NCBI GenBank assembly: GCA_039030555.1
Contig: JBCCDY010000004.1
Location: 248,001-312,000, forward strand
Reading direction: 5' to 3'
Source of the DNA: JBCCDY01 sp039030555
GTDB lineage: Bacteria; Bacteroidota; Bacteroidia; Cytophagales; Cyclobacteriaceae
DNA: 64,000 nt
Every line of letters starts with the position of its first letter. Positions within the stretch are counted from its first letter, which is position 1. This document shows, piece after piece, positions 54,960-62,948 of the stretch. A program made the position numbers and the translations under genes. The notes beneath the pieces are model-generated. The model saw nothing but the letters and a program-made list of their open reading frames with translations, did not search any database and was not told where the DNA came from.

Positions 54960-55949
54960 TTAAAACCTCACTGCCGCACTAGCAAAAGCCAATCCTCCAC
55001 CAGATCCGATCAGGAAGAGCAGATCATTCTCTTTTACTTTACCTTTTTCAACCGCATCGCAAAGGGCCATCGGAATACAAGCTGATCCGGTATAACCATA
55101 ATTTTCCATAATGGTATGCCCTTTGTCTCTGCTGATTTCCAGGTTGTCAAGCGTTTCATAGATCGAATTAATGTTGAGCTGGGTCAATAAGAACTGATCA
55201 ACATCTTCTGCTTTTACATTGATCTTGGAGCAAAGTGAATGCGCCATTTTTGTCCAAGTCTTAGGATTGATCTCTTTCGGGAACTTATGGACGAATTTTA
55301 ATCGATGATCATCATTCGCTAGAACTTCTTCGCTGATCGGGTTTCTGGAAGCTCCTCCATAAATACCCATCCAGCCGTGATATTTCCCTTCTGTGATCAG
55401 TTCAGTAGCCAATACTCCTCTTTCTGTTTTTTCTTTTGCCGTTAGCAGAACTGCCCCTGCTCCGTCAGCAAATAGTGTTACCGTCTTCTTATCTGACATA
55501 TTCAGATATTTACTCATCGCGTAAGCTCCAACAACTAAAATATTATTATACTGCTCGTCAGAAGAAATGTATTTTGAAGCTACATCAAGAGCGGTAACAA
55601 ATCCTGCGCAAGCTGTATTGATATCAAATGTTCCGGAGGAGTTTGCCCCAATTCGATCTTGAAGAACAGATGCCGTTGATGGTGAAACAAACTCTGGCGT
55701 ATCAGTAGCTACAATAATCAAATCTAAATCTGAAGCAGACACACCTGCGTTATTTAAAGTGTTGATGGTTGCCTTTTCACAAAGATCAGCAGTTGATTGA
55801 TCTTCATTACACCACCTCCTACTGCTAATATTTAGATTTTCCCTAAGCCAGGTATCTACATCCTCCCCTAAGAGATTATTGAAATAACTGTTAGGAACCT
55901 CATTTTCAGGGACAAACATACCTACCCCGGTAATTACAGATTTCCTCAT
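54960..55949 (-). CDS. KASIII-like (FabH-fold) protein lacking catalytic His and Asn
   Basis: 329 residues of FabH fold. Cys114 is kept (NTACAGFVTALD), as is the final glycine-rich LIGSGGGLAFASAAV. The His of HQAN is Thr256 (LLTQLNINSI), and the Asn of the GN(T/A) motif is Tyr286 (NYGYTGSACIP). It therefore cannot do the normal decarboxylative condensation in the usual way. It may be an acyltransferase, a non-decarboxylating Claisen-type enzyme or a thiolase-like hydrolase. Housekeeping FabH is at 8756. It lies between a FabG-like SDR (6-bp gap) and the symporter (18-bp gap). Confidence 0.88.
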   Translation of the reverse strand: MRKSVITGVGMFVPENEVPNSYFNNLLGEDVDTWLRENLNISSRRWCNEDQSTADLCEKATINTLNNAGVSASDLDLIIVATDTPEFVSPSTASVLQDRIGANSSGTFDINTACAGFVTALDVASKYISSDEQYNNILVVGAYAMSKYLNMSDKKTVTLFADGAGAVLLTAKEKTERGVLATELITEGKYHGWMGIYGGASRNPISEEVLANDDHRLKFVHKFPKEINPKTWTKMAHSLCSKINVKAEDVDQFLLTQLNINSIYETLDNLEISRDKGHTIMENYGYTGSACIPMALCDAVEKGKVKENDLLFLIGSGGGLAFASAAVRF

Positions 55950-55955
55950 AAGACC

Positions 55956-56699
55956 TTATATTGAAATCGCACCATCAACGCTCAGAACAGTGCCACTCAC
56001 AAATGAGGATTCTTCTGAGGATAAAAATAAATAGACATTGGCTATGTCTTCAGGAGTGCCCAACCTTCGTAAGGGTGTTTTGCTCTTCATCATATCAATC
56101 ACCTTCTCGGGAATAGTTTTGATCATGTCTGTAGCAATAAATCCTGGAGCAACGGCATTAACTGTAATATTGTATTTACCTAATTCCTTTGCTAGCGTTT
56201 TTGTCATACCAATTAAGCCCGATTTTGTGGCAGCATAATTCACCTGGCCAAAATTTCCATAGAGCCCTACCACTGAAGAGGTATTAATTATTCTCCCTGA
56301 TTCCTGCTCAATCATCTGCGGAACAATAGCTTTTGTACAATTAAAAACACCTGTAAGGTTTACGTCAATAACATCTGTCCATTCCTTATGAGTCATCTTC
56401 TTTATGGTAGCATCTCGAGTAATACCAGCATTATTGATCAATACATCAATACGTCCCAATTCAGCGATAACCTTTGAAGCCGTGCTCGTGGTAGATTCAA
56501 CGTTTGTAGTATTTACCAGATGGTAACTAGCATTCATACCTTGATCCGTAATCTCTTTTACTGTTTGTTCGCAACTATCTTTATCAATATCCCAAATAAC
56601 AATATGGGCACCCTCTCTAGCCAACACCAATGAAGAGGTTTTTCCAATACCTTTCGCCCCTCCTGTAATAATGATAATCTTATCTTTCAATCGTTTCAT
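55956..56699 (-). CDS. FabG-like 3-oxoacyl reductase (SDR)
   Basis: 247 residues, classical SDR. Cofactor motif IITGGAKGIGKTSS, NNAG (VLINNAGITRDATIKK), catalytic Ser in IINTSSVVGLYG, Tyr-Lys in YAATKSGLIG and the end VSGTVLSVDGAISI. The NNAGITRDxxxxxMxxxxW pattern is typical of FabG/PhaB-type reductases that act on 3-oxoacyl-ACP or acetoacetyl-CoA. First gene of the operon. Confidence 0.93.
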   Translation of the reverse strand: MKRLKDKIIIITGGAKGIGKTSSLVLAREGAHIVIWDIDKDSCEQTVKEITDQGMNASYHLVNTTNVESTTSTASKVIAELGRIDVLINNAGITRDATIKKMTHKEWTDVIDVNLTGVFNCTKAIVPQMIEQESGRIINTSSVVGLYGNFGQVNYAATKSGLIGMTKTLAKELGKYNITVNAVAPGFIATDMIKTIPEKVIDMMKSKTPLRRLGTPEDIANVYLFLSSEESSFVSGTVLSVDGAISI

Positions 56700-57251
56700 T
56701 AAAATCTGAGTTAATGTTTCTCTAAAGTATTTTTTGAGAAGTCAAATCAGGTTTTAAGCTTATTTTTAGATATGCTGACTATTATCAATTAAGTAATTCT
56801 TAAACTATATAATATTTTGATATTCAGTTACTTATATACTGAATTCATTAATTGGACTATAAGGAAATTATTTAATAAGTATTGAAGGTGAATAACAGTT
56901 CTTTTGCGTGTTTATAGACCTAATTTTGTAATCTTTCCTGAATGCTTTTATCATGCTTTACATAAGCATTTTCTGTATTTTGAATCACATAGCATTGAAG
57001 CTGTTATACCAGCGACTATAGAAGTTGAGGCCACCTTTTCATGGAATGCACAATTGTCTTTTATGATCTGACAATTCTTGATATCTAAAATTCATCAGCT
57101 TATAATAACTCCGTGGAAACAGAATTATCAAGGCAAATAAAAAAGTTAAACACCAACTACCCTTTAGACAAAACTTTATGGGTATTATGATGATTAAGAG
57201 ATAGGAGTAATCTTTATTTAGAAGTTTATTCCAGGAAACGACTTACCACAA
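56700..57251. other. 552-bp intergenic region without recognised gene
   Basis: AT-rich. The longest open stretch I found is about 58 codons on the plus strand (around 56890-57070), with no start codon and no recognisable motif. It must contain the promoter of the minus-strand FabG operon and the 3' end region of the GH16 gene. No convincing hairpin, repeat or RNA gene was seen. Confidence 0.5.
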
Positions 57252-58103
57252 TTATCTTAGTGAAACTGGTTGATAAACTCGTACATAATCAATTTCAAAA
57301 ACTTCTTCATTGAATGAAGGCAATATAGTACCTCCAAATGTGCCTCCCATTGCAAAGTTTATCAGAAGGAAAAAGTCGTTATCAAATGGAAATGTTTCTT
57401 CATTAAGTTCGCTTGGAGCATAAGTAAAGTATGGAGCATCATCTATATAGAAGATAATTCTGTCCTCTGTCCAATCTGCTGAATAAACATGAAATTCGGA
57501 CGTGGCGGTTGAATTAATAATACTACTACCAATTGCATTCCCTCCAAAACCAGCCGGAGAGTGTGTAGTCCCAAATATTCTACTCAATTGGTTCCCAACG
57601 TGCTCCATAACGTCTATTTCTCCAGCCCCTGGCCATGGATTCGTATCAATGTCTGCGCCTAACATCCAGGTTGCAACCCAGGTACCTCTATCTTGAGGAA
57701 CTCTTGCTCTAAAGTCAATTCTTCCAAAAGTAAATTCAACTTTATCCTGCGTATTAATTCTTGCTGAAGTAAATGTTCCTCGCTGGTCTCCTGTACCAAA
57801 ATCTTCTCTTATCGCAGTGATCTTTAACATGCCATCTTCAACAATAATATTCTCTGGCCGGTCAGTATAGGTTTGAGCCTCCTGGTTGCCCCAACCACAT
57901 AAGTTTGGACATCCGGTACCTAAATCAAAATTCCAGACTTCTGGGTCAGGAGCTCCGTTTGTATTAAATTCATCCGCAAAAATTAAGTTCGCTTCTGTTG
58001 CTTCAAATAACCTTTGTGAAGCTAAATCAGGCTCATCACTTGAACTGCATGATACCCAGATGGTACCTGCCAAAATACTCCCAATTATATATCTGCTCAT
58101 CAC
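57252..58103 (-). CDS. GH16 beta-glucanase (laminarinase-like) lipoprotein
   Basis: 283 residues. Lipobox IWVSC (Cys19). The start is GTG or the ATG one codon in. The GH16 active site EIDVME gives nucleophile Glu162, Asp164 and acid/base Glu167. Supporting segments are FADEFNTNGAPDPEVWNFDL, NPWPGAGEIDV and the end FEIDYVRVYQ. The ExDxxE beta-bulge type and GNQEAQTYTDRPENI are those of bacterial endo-beta-1,3-glucanases. It is exposed on the envelope, where it would cut laminarin before import. Last gene of the locus, 87 bp past the GH17 stop. Confidence 0.93.
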   Translation of the reverse strand: MMSRYIIGSILAGTIWVSCSSSDEPDLASQRLFEATEANLIFADEFNTNGAPDPEVWNFDLGTGCPNLCGWGNQEAQTYTDRPENIIVEDGMLKITAIREDFGTGDQRGTFTSARINTQDKVEFTFGRIDFRARVPQDRGTWVATWMLGADIDTNPWPGAGEIDVMEHVGNQLSRIFGTTHSPAGFGGNAIGSSIINSTATSEFHVYSADWTEDRIIFYIDDAPYFTYAPSELNEETFPFDNDFFLLINFAMGGTFGGTILPSFNEEVFEIDYVRVYQPVSLR

Positions 58104-58190
58104 TTAATGTTTTAAAATCATTTCTAATTCATCTTACTCAAGATGTTTACAATGGTTGTTGTTCATTGGTCAATAGCCGACATAAACAGT

Positions 58191-59084
58191 CTAAACAAAT
58201 TTTAACTTCTCATCCTTATCCCATATGCCCCAGAATGCTCCAACATCACCCTCATCTCCTGTTTTCCATGATTCATCAAAGGAAGAGAAGTAAAACATTT
58301 CAATATTATCTTCTTTTGACCAATGCTGGGAGTTAATAAAATATTTTATAGCATTTTCAGTAGAAGGAACCGATCCTTCCAGGCTAGAGCCTTGATCAGG
58401 CCATCCGGTCTCCGTAATTATCACCCGTTTACCATTTCCTGCCGCAGCTGCTTTACGATACATTTCCTTCATATAAAGCAAAGCATATTCCTGCGGACAT
58501 CCTTCCCAAAACGGATAGCAGTTGGCAAGAATTACGTCACAAAGTTCTGTTATGGCAGGCCTTTCTGCAAATTCATAGTAGGCATCTACATAACCAACAG
58601 GAGTATCATTGGTGACTCTAATTTTAACCTCTCTGATAAAGTCCAGAAGCTCGCCTTCTGTCAAATCCTCGCGATACATCACCTCATTCCCTACTGCAGC
58701 AATATCCACATAACCCTCATTAACAAGCTTGACTAATCCATCTATTTCTTTACGATTTATTTCAGGGTCATCCCCTAACCATGCTCCAACAAGTGTTTGG
58801 ATCCCAAGTTCTTTGGCAATTACAGGTATTAGCTCATTACCGTCAGTTGTTGAAAAAGACCTGATCCATTTGGTATAAGGTTTTAGTATTTCAAGTCTTC
58901 TTCTGATTTGTTCTTCTGAAAGTTGATCTCCGGGCTCCTGCCCTTCCATATACATGCTCGAACAAAATCCATGAACCCCATTCTGTAAATATTCTTTCAG
59001 CATTATTCTAAGTTCATCCAGAGATTTATTTTCCAGATCTAAAGATGCTAAAGAAAGAAATCTCCCTGCTCTAAATGATGACAT
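58191..59084 (-). CDS. GH17-like beta-1,3-glucan hydrolase, no signal peptide
   Basis: 297 residues. GH17 TIM barrel with acid/base Glu134 in AAVGNEV and nucleophile Glu225 in IITETGWP. TKWIRSFSTTDGNELIP and FYFSSFDESWK are further landmarks. The N-terminus (MSSFRAGRFLSLASLDLENK) is not a signal peptide, so the enzyme is probably cytoplasmic. It is closely similar to the C-terminal domain of the transporter fusion encoded just upstream (2-bp gap), which points to tandem duplication. Confidence 0.9.
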   Translation of the reverse strand: MSSFRAGRFLSLASLDLENKSLDELRIMLKEYLQNGVHGFCSSMYMEGQEPGDQLSEEQIRRRLEILKPYTKWIRSFSTTDGNELIPVIAKELGIQTLVGAWLGDDPEINRKEIDGLVKLVNEGYVDIAAVGNEVMYREDLTEGELLDFIREVKIRVTNDTPVGYVDAYYEFAERPAITELCDVILANCYPFWEGCPQEYALLYMKEMYRKAAAAGNGKRVIITETGWPDQGSSLEGSVPSTENAIKYFINSQHWSKEDNIEMFYFSSFDESWKTGDEGDVGAFWGIWDKDEKLKFV

Positions 59085-59086
59085 TC

Positions 59087-61432
59087 TTAACTATATTTTA
59101 AATTTTCATTTTTATCCCATAAACCCCAGTTTTGGCCAACGTTACCTTCATGCCTCACTTTCCATGATTCATCAAATGATGAGAAATAGAAGAGGTCAAC
59201 ATTATACTTTTCTCTCCAGTTATTTACATTGATGAAGTACTTCATAGCGTTCTCTGTACTAGGTTTTGCAGCTCCACTGCTTTCTCCACAGTTAGGCCAC
59301 CCTGTTTCCGTAATCATTACCGGTTTACCTTTAGAAGCTAACTCAGCCAGTTTGTGCATTTGCTGAAGGTAGGTCGAGGCTACTCCTATTTCACTTCCTT
59401 CCCAGAATGGGTAAGCGTTCGTCAGAATAACATCGCAGGCATAAGCCAGATCCTCATTTTCATAAAACTGATAATAGGTATCTACTGTACCCACAGGTAT
59501 ACCATCTGGTAGAGCTTCTCTTATCCTTTTAATGTAATCCAGCAGTTCTTCCTTACTTAAATCCTGACGAAGAAGAACTTCATTACCTACAGCTGCTACA
59601 TCAACGTGGCCTGCTTTTGCCAGCTTAATCAGGTTTTCAATTTCTCTTTCGTTCTTCTCTTTATCGGAATCTATCCAGGCACCTACCAGTGTTTTTAATC
59701 CTTTTTCTTTTGCAGCCCTCGGAATGAATTCATTCCCATCTGTTGAAGAGAACGATCGGATCCATTTAGTATAAGGTGCTATGACTTCCATTCGTTCTCT
59801 TATCTGAGATTCCGATAGTTGATCTCCAATGTTTTGCCCTTCTTTGTATGGACTAAAACACAGGCCATGCAAGCCTCCTTCTACTGTAGATCTGAACATA
59901 GTCTTAATCTCATCAAGTGATTTAGAACTAAAATCCGTATCAGTTTCCAAATCAACTGTGAAATCAAGGTGAGCAATAGAGGCCAACTTGTCGGTTTGAG
60001 AGTAAGATGAAAGCTGTGGTTTTGGAGCTTTTCGTTTTTCAAGTTCCGCCCGAATTTCGTTGGAACGAGCCTCGTCGACGTCATAATTGCGCATGATCCA
60101 AAGCGCAACCAGAGTTCCTAATATCGGTAGTCCCGAAAAGAAAAGTCTCAATCCAGTAATTGCACTTTCGGTTTGTACTTCTGCGTTTCCATCGAAACCA
60201 ACAACTGTTAATATAATACCACTGAGAAATCCTGCTATGGCGAAACCAAATTTGACCATATACCAGTAAATGGCACCAAAAACACCCTCTCTTCTTACAC
60301 CGTAATTCAATTCATCCAGATCAATCACATCAGCAGTCATGGACATCATTAATGTAAACAAGCTTCCGATACCGAAAGAATGAAAAGGGAGTGCAAATAA
60401 AAACAGCCATGGTTTTCCCGGAACAAACAGGAACCAGAGACTGGCATACCCGATCAGCGCTATAGTTTGAGAAACCATGAATGCTTTCTTTTTTCCCATC
60501 ACTTTAGACATTCTGGCAACAATAGGAATTACTATGAATGTGGTCACTATTGCTCCTACACTTCCAAATATGGGAGTCCATATGCCTGCGGCTTCAGTAT
60601 CACCTTTAAAGAGATACCAGACAACAATAAAAAAAACAAAACCGGCTATGGTGTTAAATGCATTGAAAATGAAAAACGTCGAAAAGCATAATTTTCGGAA
60701 AGGAGCTGAAGCAAATGCTTCCTTAAATCCTCGCAAAATTTCTTTAACACTATTGCCAATAGCGCTAAAAGTTAGAGGAGAATAGTTCTCATTCAGAGTA
60801 GACTTGCTCGGGATAAAGAGTCCGGGAACCATGGCACAGAAAGCGAAGATAACACCTACCCATATAGAAATTTCTCTGGTAGCTTCTTCTGCGGTTGGAA
60901 ACCAGTCCGGATCATACATGATTACCCAAAACCAGGGTGCTATAACCCAGGCCCACTGACCAATCCACTGGGCAATCGCCATGATTTGCGTTCGCTCGTG
61001 GAAGTCATCGCTCATCTCATATCCTATGGCTACATACGGAACGCTGAAGATGGTAAGACCAATATAGAAAGCAAAAGACCAGAGCAGGAAGTAAATAAAA
61101 TTGGCATTTACTCCATTAGCTGCGTATAGTTGCCACATGACACTAAATGCAATACCCATTACCAAACCACCTATGATTACATATTGTCTTCTACGACCCC
61201 ACCGGGATTTGGTATTATCGGATATGTAGCCCATTATCGGATCGGTAATAGCATCCAAAAGCCGTGGGAGCAGGTATACAATGGACCACATCCAGCCTGG
61301 GAAACCCAGATTTTGAACGAGCACAACCATGAAAATTGCTAATGCAGCTGGAAACATCTGATTGGCAAGCATACCAACACCAAAAGCAATTTTGTGACTA
61401 TAGGGAACTTGAGAGTGTTTAGGTTGACTCAT
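59087..61432 (-). CDS. GPH-type sugar transporter fused to a GH17 domain
   Basis: 781 residues in one uninterrupted frame. Residues about 1-455 are a 12-span glycoside–pentoside–hexuronide symporter (MFS_2): HKIAFGVGMLANQMFPAAL, the conserved LLDAITDPIMGYISDNTKSR and RWGRRRQY, ending LVALWIMRNYD (Met447). After a charged linker (about 455-485) comes a complete GH17 domain with acid/base Glu618 (AAVGNEV) and nucleophile Glu709 (MITETGWPN). With even spans both ends should face the cytoplasm, so imported beta-1,3-gluco-oligosaccharides could be cut as they enter. It lies between GH30 and the stand-alone GH17, with 16- and 2-bp gaps. Confidence 0.92.
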   Translation of the reverse strand: MSQPKHSQVPYSHKIAFGVGMLANQMFPAALAIFMVVLVQNLGFPGWMWSIVYLLPRLLDAITDPIMGYISDNTKSRWGRRRQYVIIGGLVMGIAFSVMWQLYAANGVNANFIYFLLWSFAFYIGLTIFSVPYVAIGYEMSDDFHERTQIMAIAQWIGQWAWVIAPWFWVIMYDPDWFPTAEEATREISIWVGVIFAFCAMVPGLFIPSKSTLNENYSPLTFSAIGNSVKEILRGFKEAFASAPFRKLCFSTFFIFNAFNTIAGFVFFIVVWYLFKGDTEAAGIWTPIFGSVGAIVTTFIVIPIVARMSKVMGKKKAFMVSQTIALIGYASLWFLFVPGKPWLFLFALPFHSFGIGSLFTLMMSMTADVIDLDELNYGVRREGVFGAIYWYMVKFGFAIAGFLSGIILTVVGFDGNAEVQTESAITGLRLFFSGLPILGTLVALWIMRNYDVDEARSNEIRAELEKRKAPKPQLSSYSQTDKLASIAHLDFTVDLETDTDFSSKSLDEIKTMFRSTVEGGLHGLCFSPYKEGQNIGDQLSESQIRERMEVIAPYTKWIRSFSSTDGNEFIPRAAKEKGLKTLVGAWIDSDKEKNEREIENLIKLAKAGHVDVAAVGNEVLLRQDLSKEELLDYIKRIREALPDGIPVGTVDTYYQFYENEDLAYACDVILTNAYPFWEGSEIGVASTYLQQMHKLAELASKGKPVMITETGWPNCGESSGAAKPSTENAMKYFINVNNWREKYNVDLFYFSSFDESWKVRHEGNVGQNWGLWDKNENLKYS

Positions 61433-61448
61433 GTTTGGCGGGGTTAAG

Positions 61449-62933
61449 TTAGGGTGCTATCACTATGGTTTGAATAGCCTGAGGGTTAATCGAAATATCT
61501 GCTTCCTGATCGTCGAGAGCTATTGAAAAGTGTTTTGTATCCATACCGGGATTAAAGACTACGATTGCAACTGATCCGTTAGGGTTTTTTGCTGCTGCAG
61601 TCATTAAAGAATCGTCTGAATTCTCTATACCGATGATTTTAGCCTCGGGGCGAATGTACTTACTGAAATGGGCCAGTGTATAATAAATTGGGGTAAAATA
61701 TACTTCATCCTTTTCAGGATCAACGATAACCGGAGCTACACACCAGTTTTTGAACCAGTTCGGGCCTCCTTGTTTATCCAGTACCATGTTCCAGTCCACC
61801 CAGCCATCTACTCTATTATTCAAACAACCAATAATATCCCTTGCGTAACGGTAAACCGGAACATATTTTGGATGGAATTTCTTTTGATCTTCCGGTGCCC
61901 AATCCCAGCCCCAGTCGGTTGCTTCTTTGCTCCAGTACCATTCATCATCCTGCCATTTCGGAACCTCTGCATCTACGCAGGCTTCCGACTGAATTAAATG
62001 CTTTTCTGGAGCTTTTTCATGTGCATATTGAAGTTCTTCAGGAAATACTTCATACGTACTGGCATACCAGTGAATGGCAGTACCAGCATAATACTTTGAA
62101 GTACTTTCATCTTTATACATAGCATTTACCCATTCTTTGAGGTGTTCTCTATTCTGATCATATCCCAAAATCTTAACATCACTTTTACCGTCAGCTTCCA
62201 GTTTAGGTCCAAGATGGTTTTGCACAAAGGCAGTCATTTCTTCTGGCGTATAGTGCATACTCTCCCAATTATTACCATTTCCAAGCGGTTCATTTTCCAC
62301 TGTTAACCCCCAAATATCAATCCCCTGTTCTTTGTAGGCATCAATATATTTTGAAAAGAACAATGCCCAGGAATCATAATATTCTGGTAACAATTTTCCT
62401 CCTACATAGCTATTGTTATCTTTCATCCATGGAGGAGCTGTCCAGGGGGATGAAAGGATTTTGAAGCCATCTTCTGAAATAGCCATGGCTTCTTTTATGG
62501 CAGGGATAATATCATCCATGTCTTCTTCAATAGAGAAATTTTCGAGAAGGGTATCACCTTCTACGGGTGCATAAGAGTAATTACTTAACGAGAAATCACA
62601 GGAGTTAATATGTGTACGTGTGAGTGAGTATCTTGCCCCCTCACTTCCGAAGTAGGCTTCGAGGATTTTCTTCCTATTTTCTTTACTTAACTGATTAAGT
62701 AAATATGCTGTAGACTCTGTAAAAGAGCCTCCAAATCCGGTGATCGTCTGAAATGTTTTTTCAGGAACAAGTTTGATCACTGACTTCTCATCAGATACTT
62801 CAAATTCGCTAACTTTTGCAAGCTTGTTTCCGTTTGCAGAGGTTTCGAAAACTTCAACATTCAGTTTTTCTTTAGTAGAACAGGCTCCAAACATGGCTAC
62901 AATTAGAATAAGTATAATCCCTTTATTGAACAT
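61449..62933 (-). CDS. GH30 glycosidase lipoprotein
   Basis: 494 residues. Lipobox AMFGAC (Cys18). GH30 signature: FQTITGFGGSFTESTAYLL at the start of the barrel, acid/base Glu215 in TVENEPLG, nucleophile Glu317 in LIQSEACVD, then a C-terminal beta-sandwich (SVAIVVFNPGMD). GH30 enzymes in laminarin loci remove beta-1,6-glucosyl branches; that specificity is inferred from context. Sits between the two GH17-containing genes. Confidence 0.93.
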   Translation of the reverse strand: MFNKGIILILIVAMFGACSTKEKLNVEVFETSANGNKLAKVSEFEVSDEKSVIKLVPEKTFQTITGFGGSFTESTAYLLNQLSKENRKKILEAYFGSEGARYSLTRTHINSCDFSLSNYSYAPVEGDTLLENFSIEEDMDDIIPAIKEAMAISEDGFKILSSPWTAPPWMKDNNSYVGGKLLPEYYDSWALFFSKYIDAYKEQGIDIWGLTVENEPLGNGNNWESMHYTPEEMTAFVQNHLGPKLEADGKSDVKILGYDQNREHLKEWVNAMYKDESTSKYYAGTAIHWYASTYEVFPEELQYAHEKAPEKHLIQSEACVDAEVPKWQDDEWYWSKEATDWGWDWAPEDQKKFHPKYVPVYRYARDIIGCLNNRVDGWVDWNMVLDKQGGPNWFKNWCVAPVIVDPEKDEVYFTPIYYTLAHFSKYIRPEAKIIGIENSDDSLMTAAAKNPNGSVAIVVFNPGMDTKHFSIALDDQEADISINPQAIQTIVIAP

Positions 62934-62948
62934 TCGTTTTTATTTAAT

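Noticed and set aside
60477..60785. 102-codon plus-strand frame opposite the GPH–GH17 gene.
   Set aside because: Antisense to membrane-span codons; a hydrophobic shadow.
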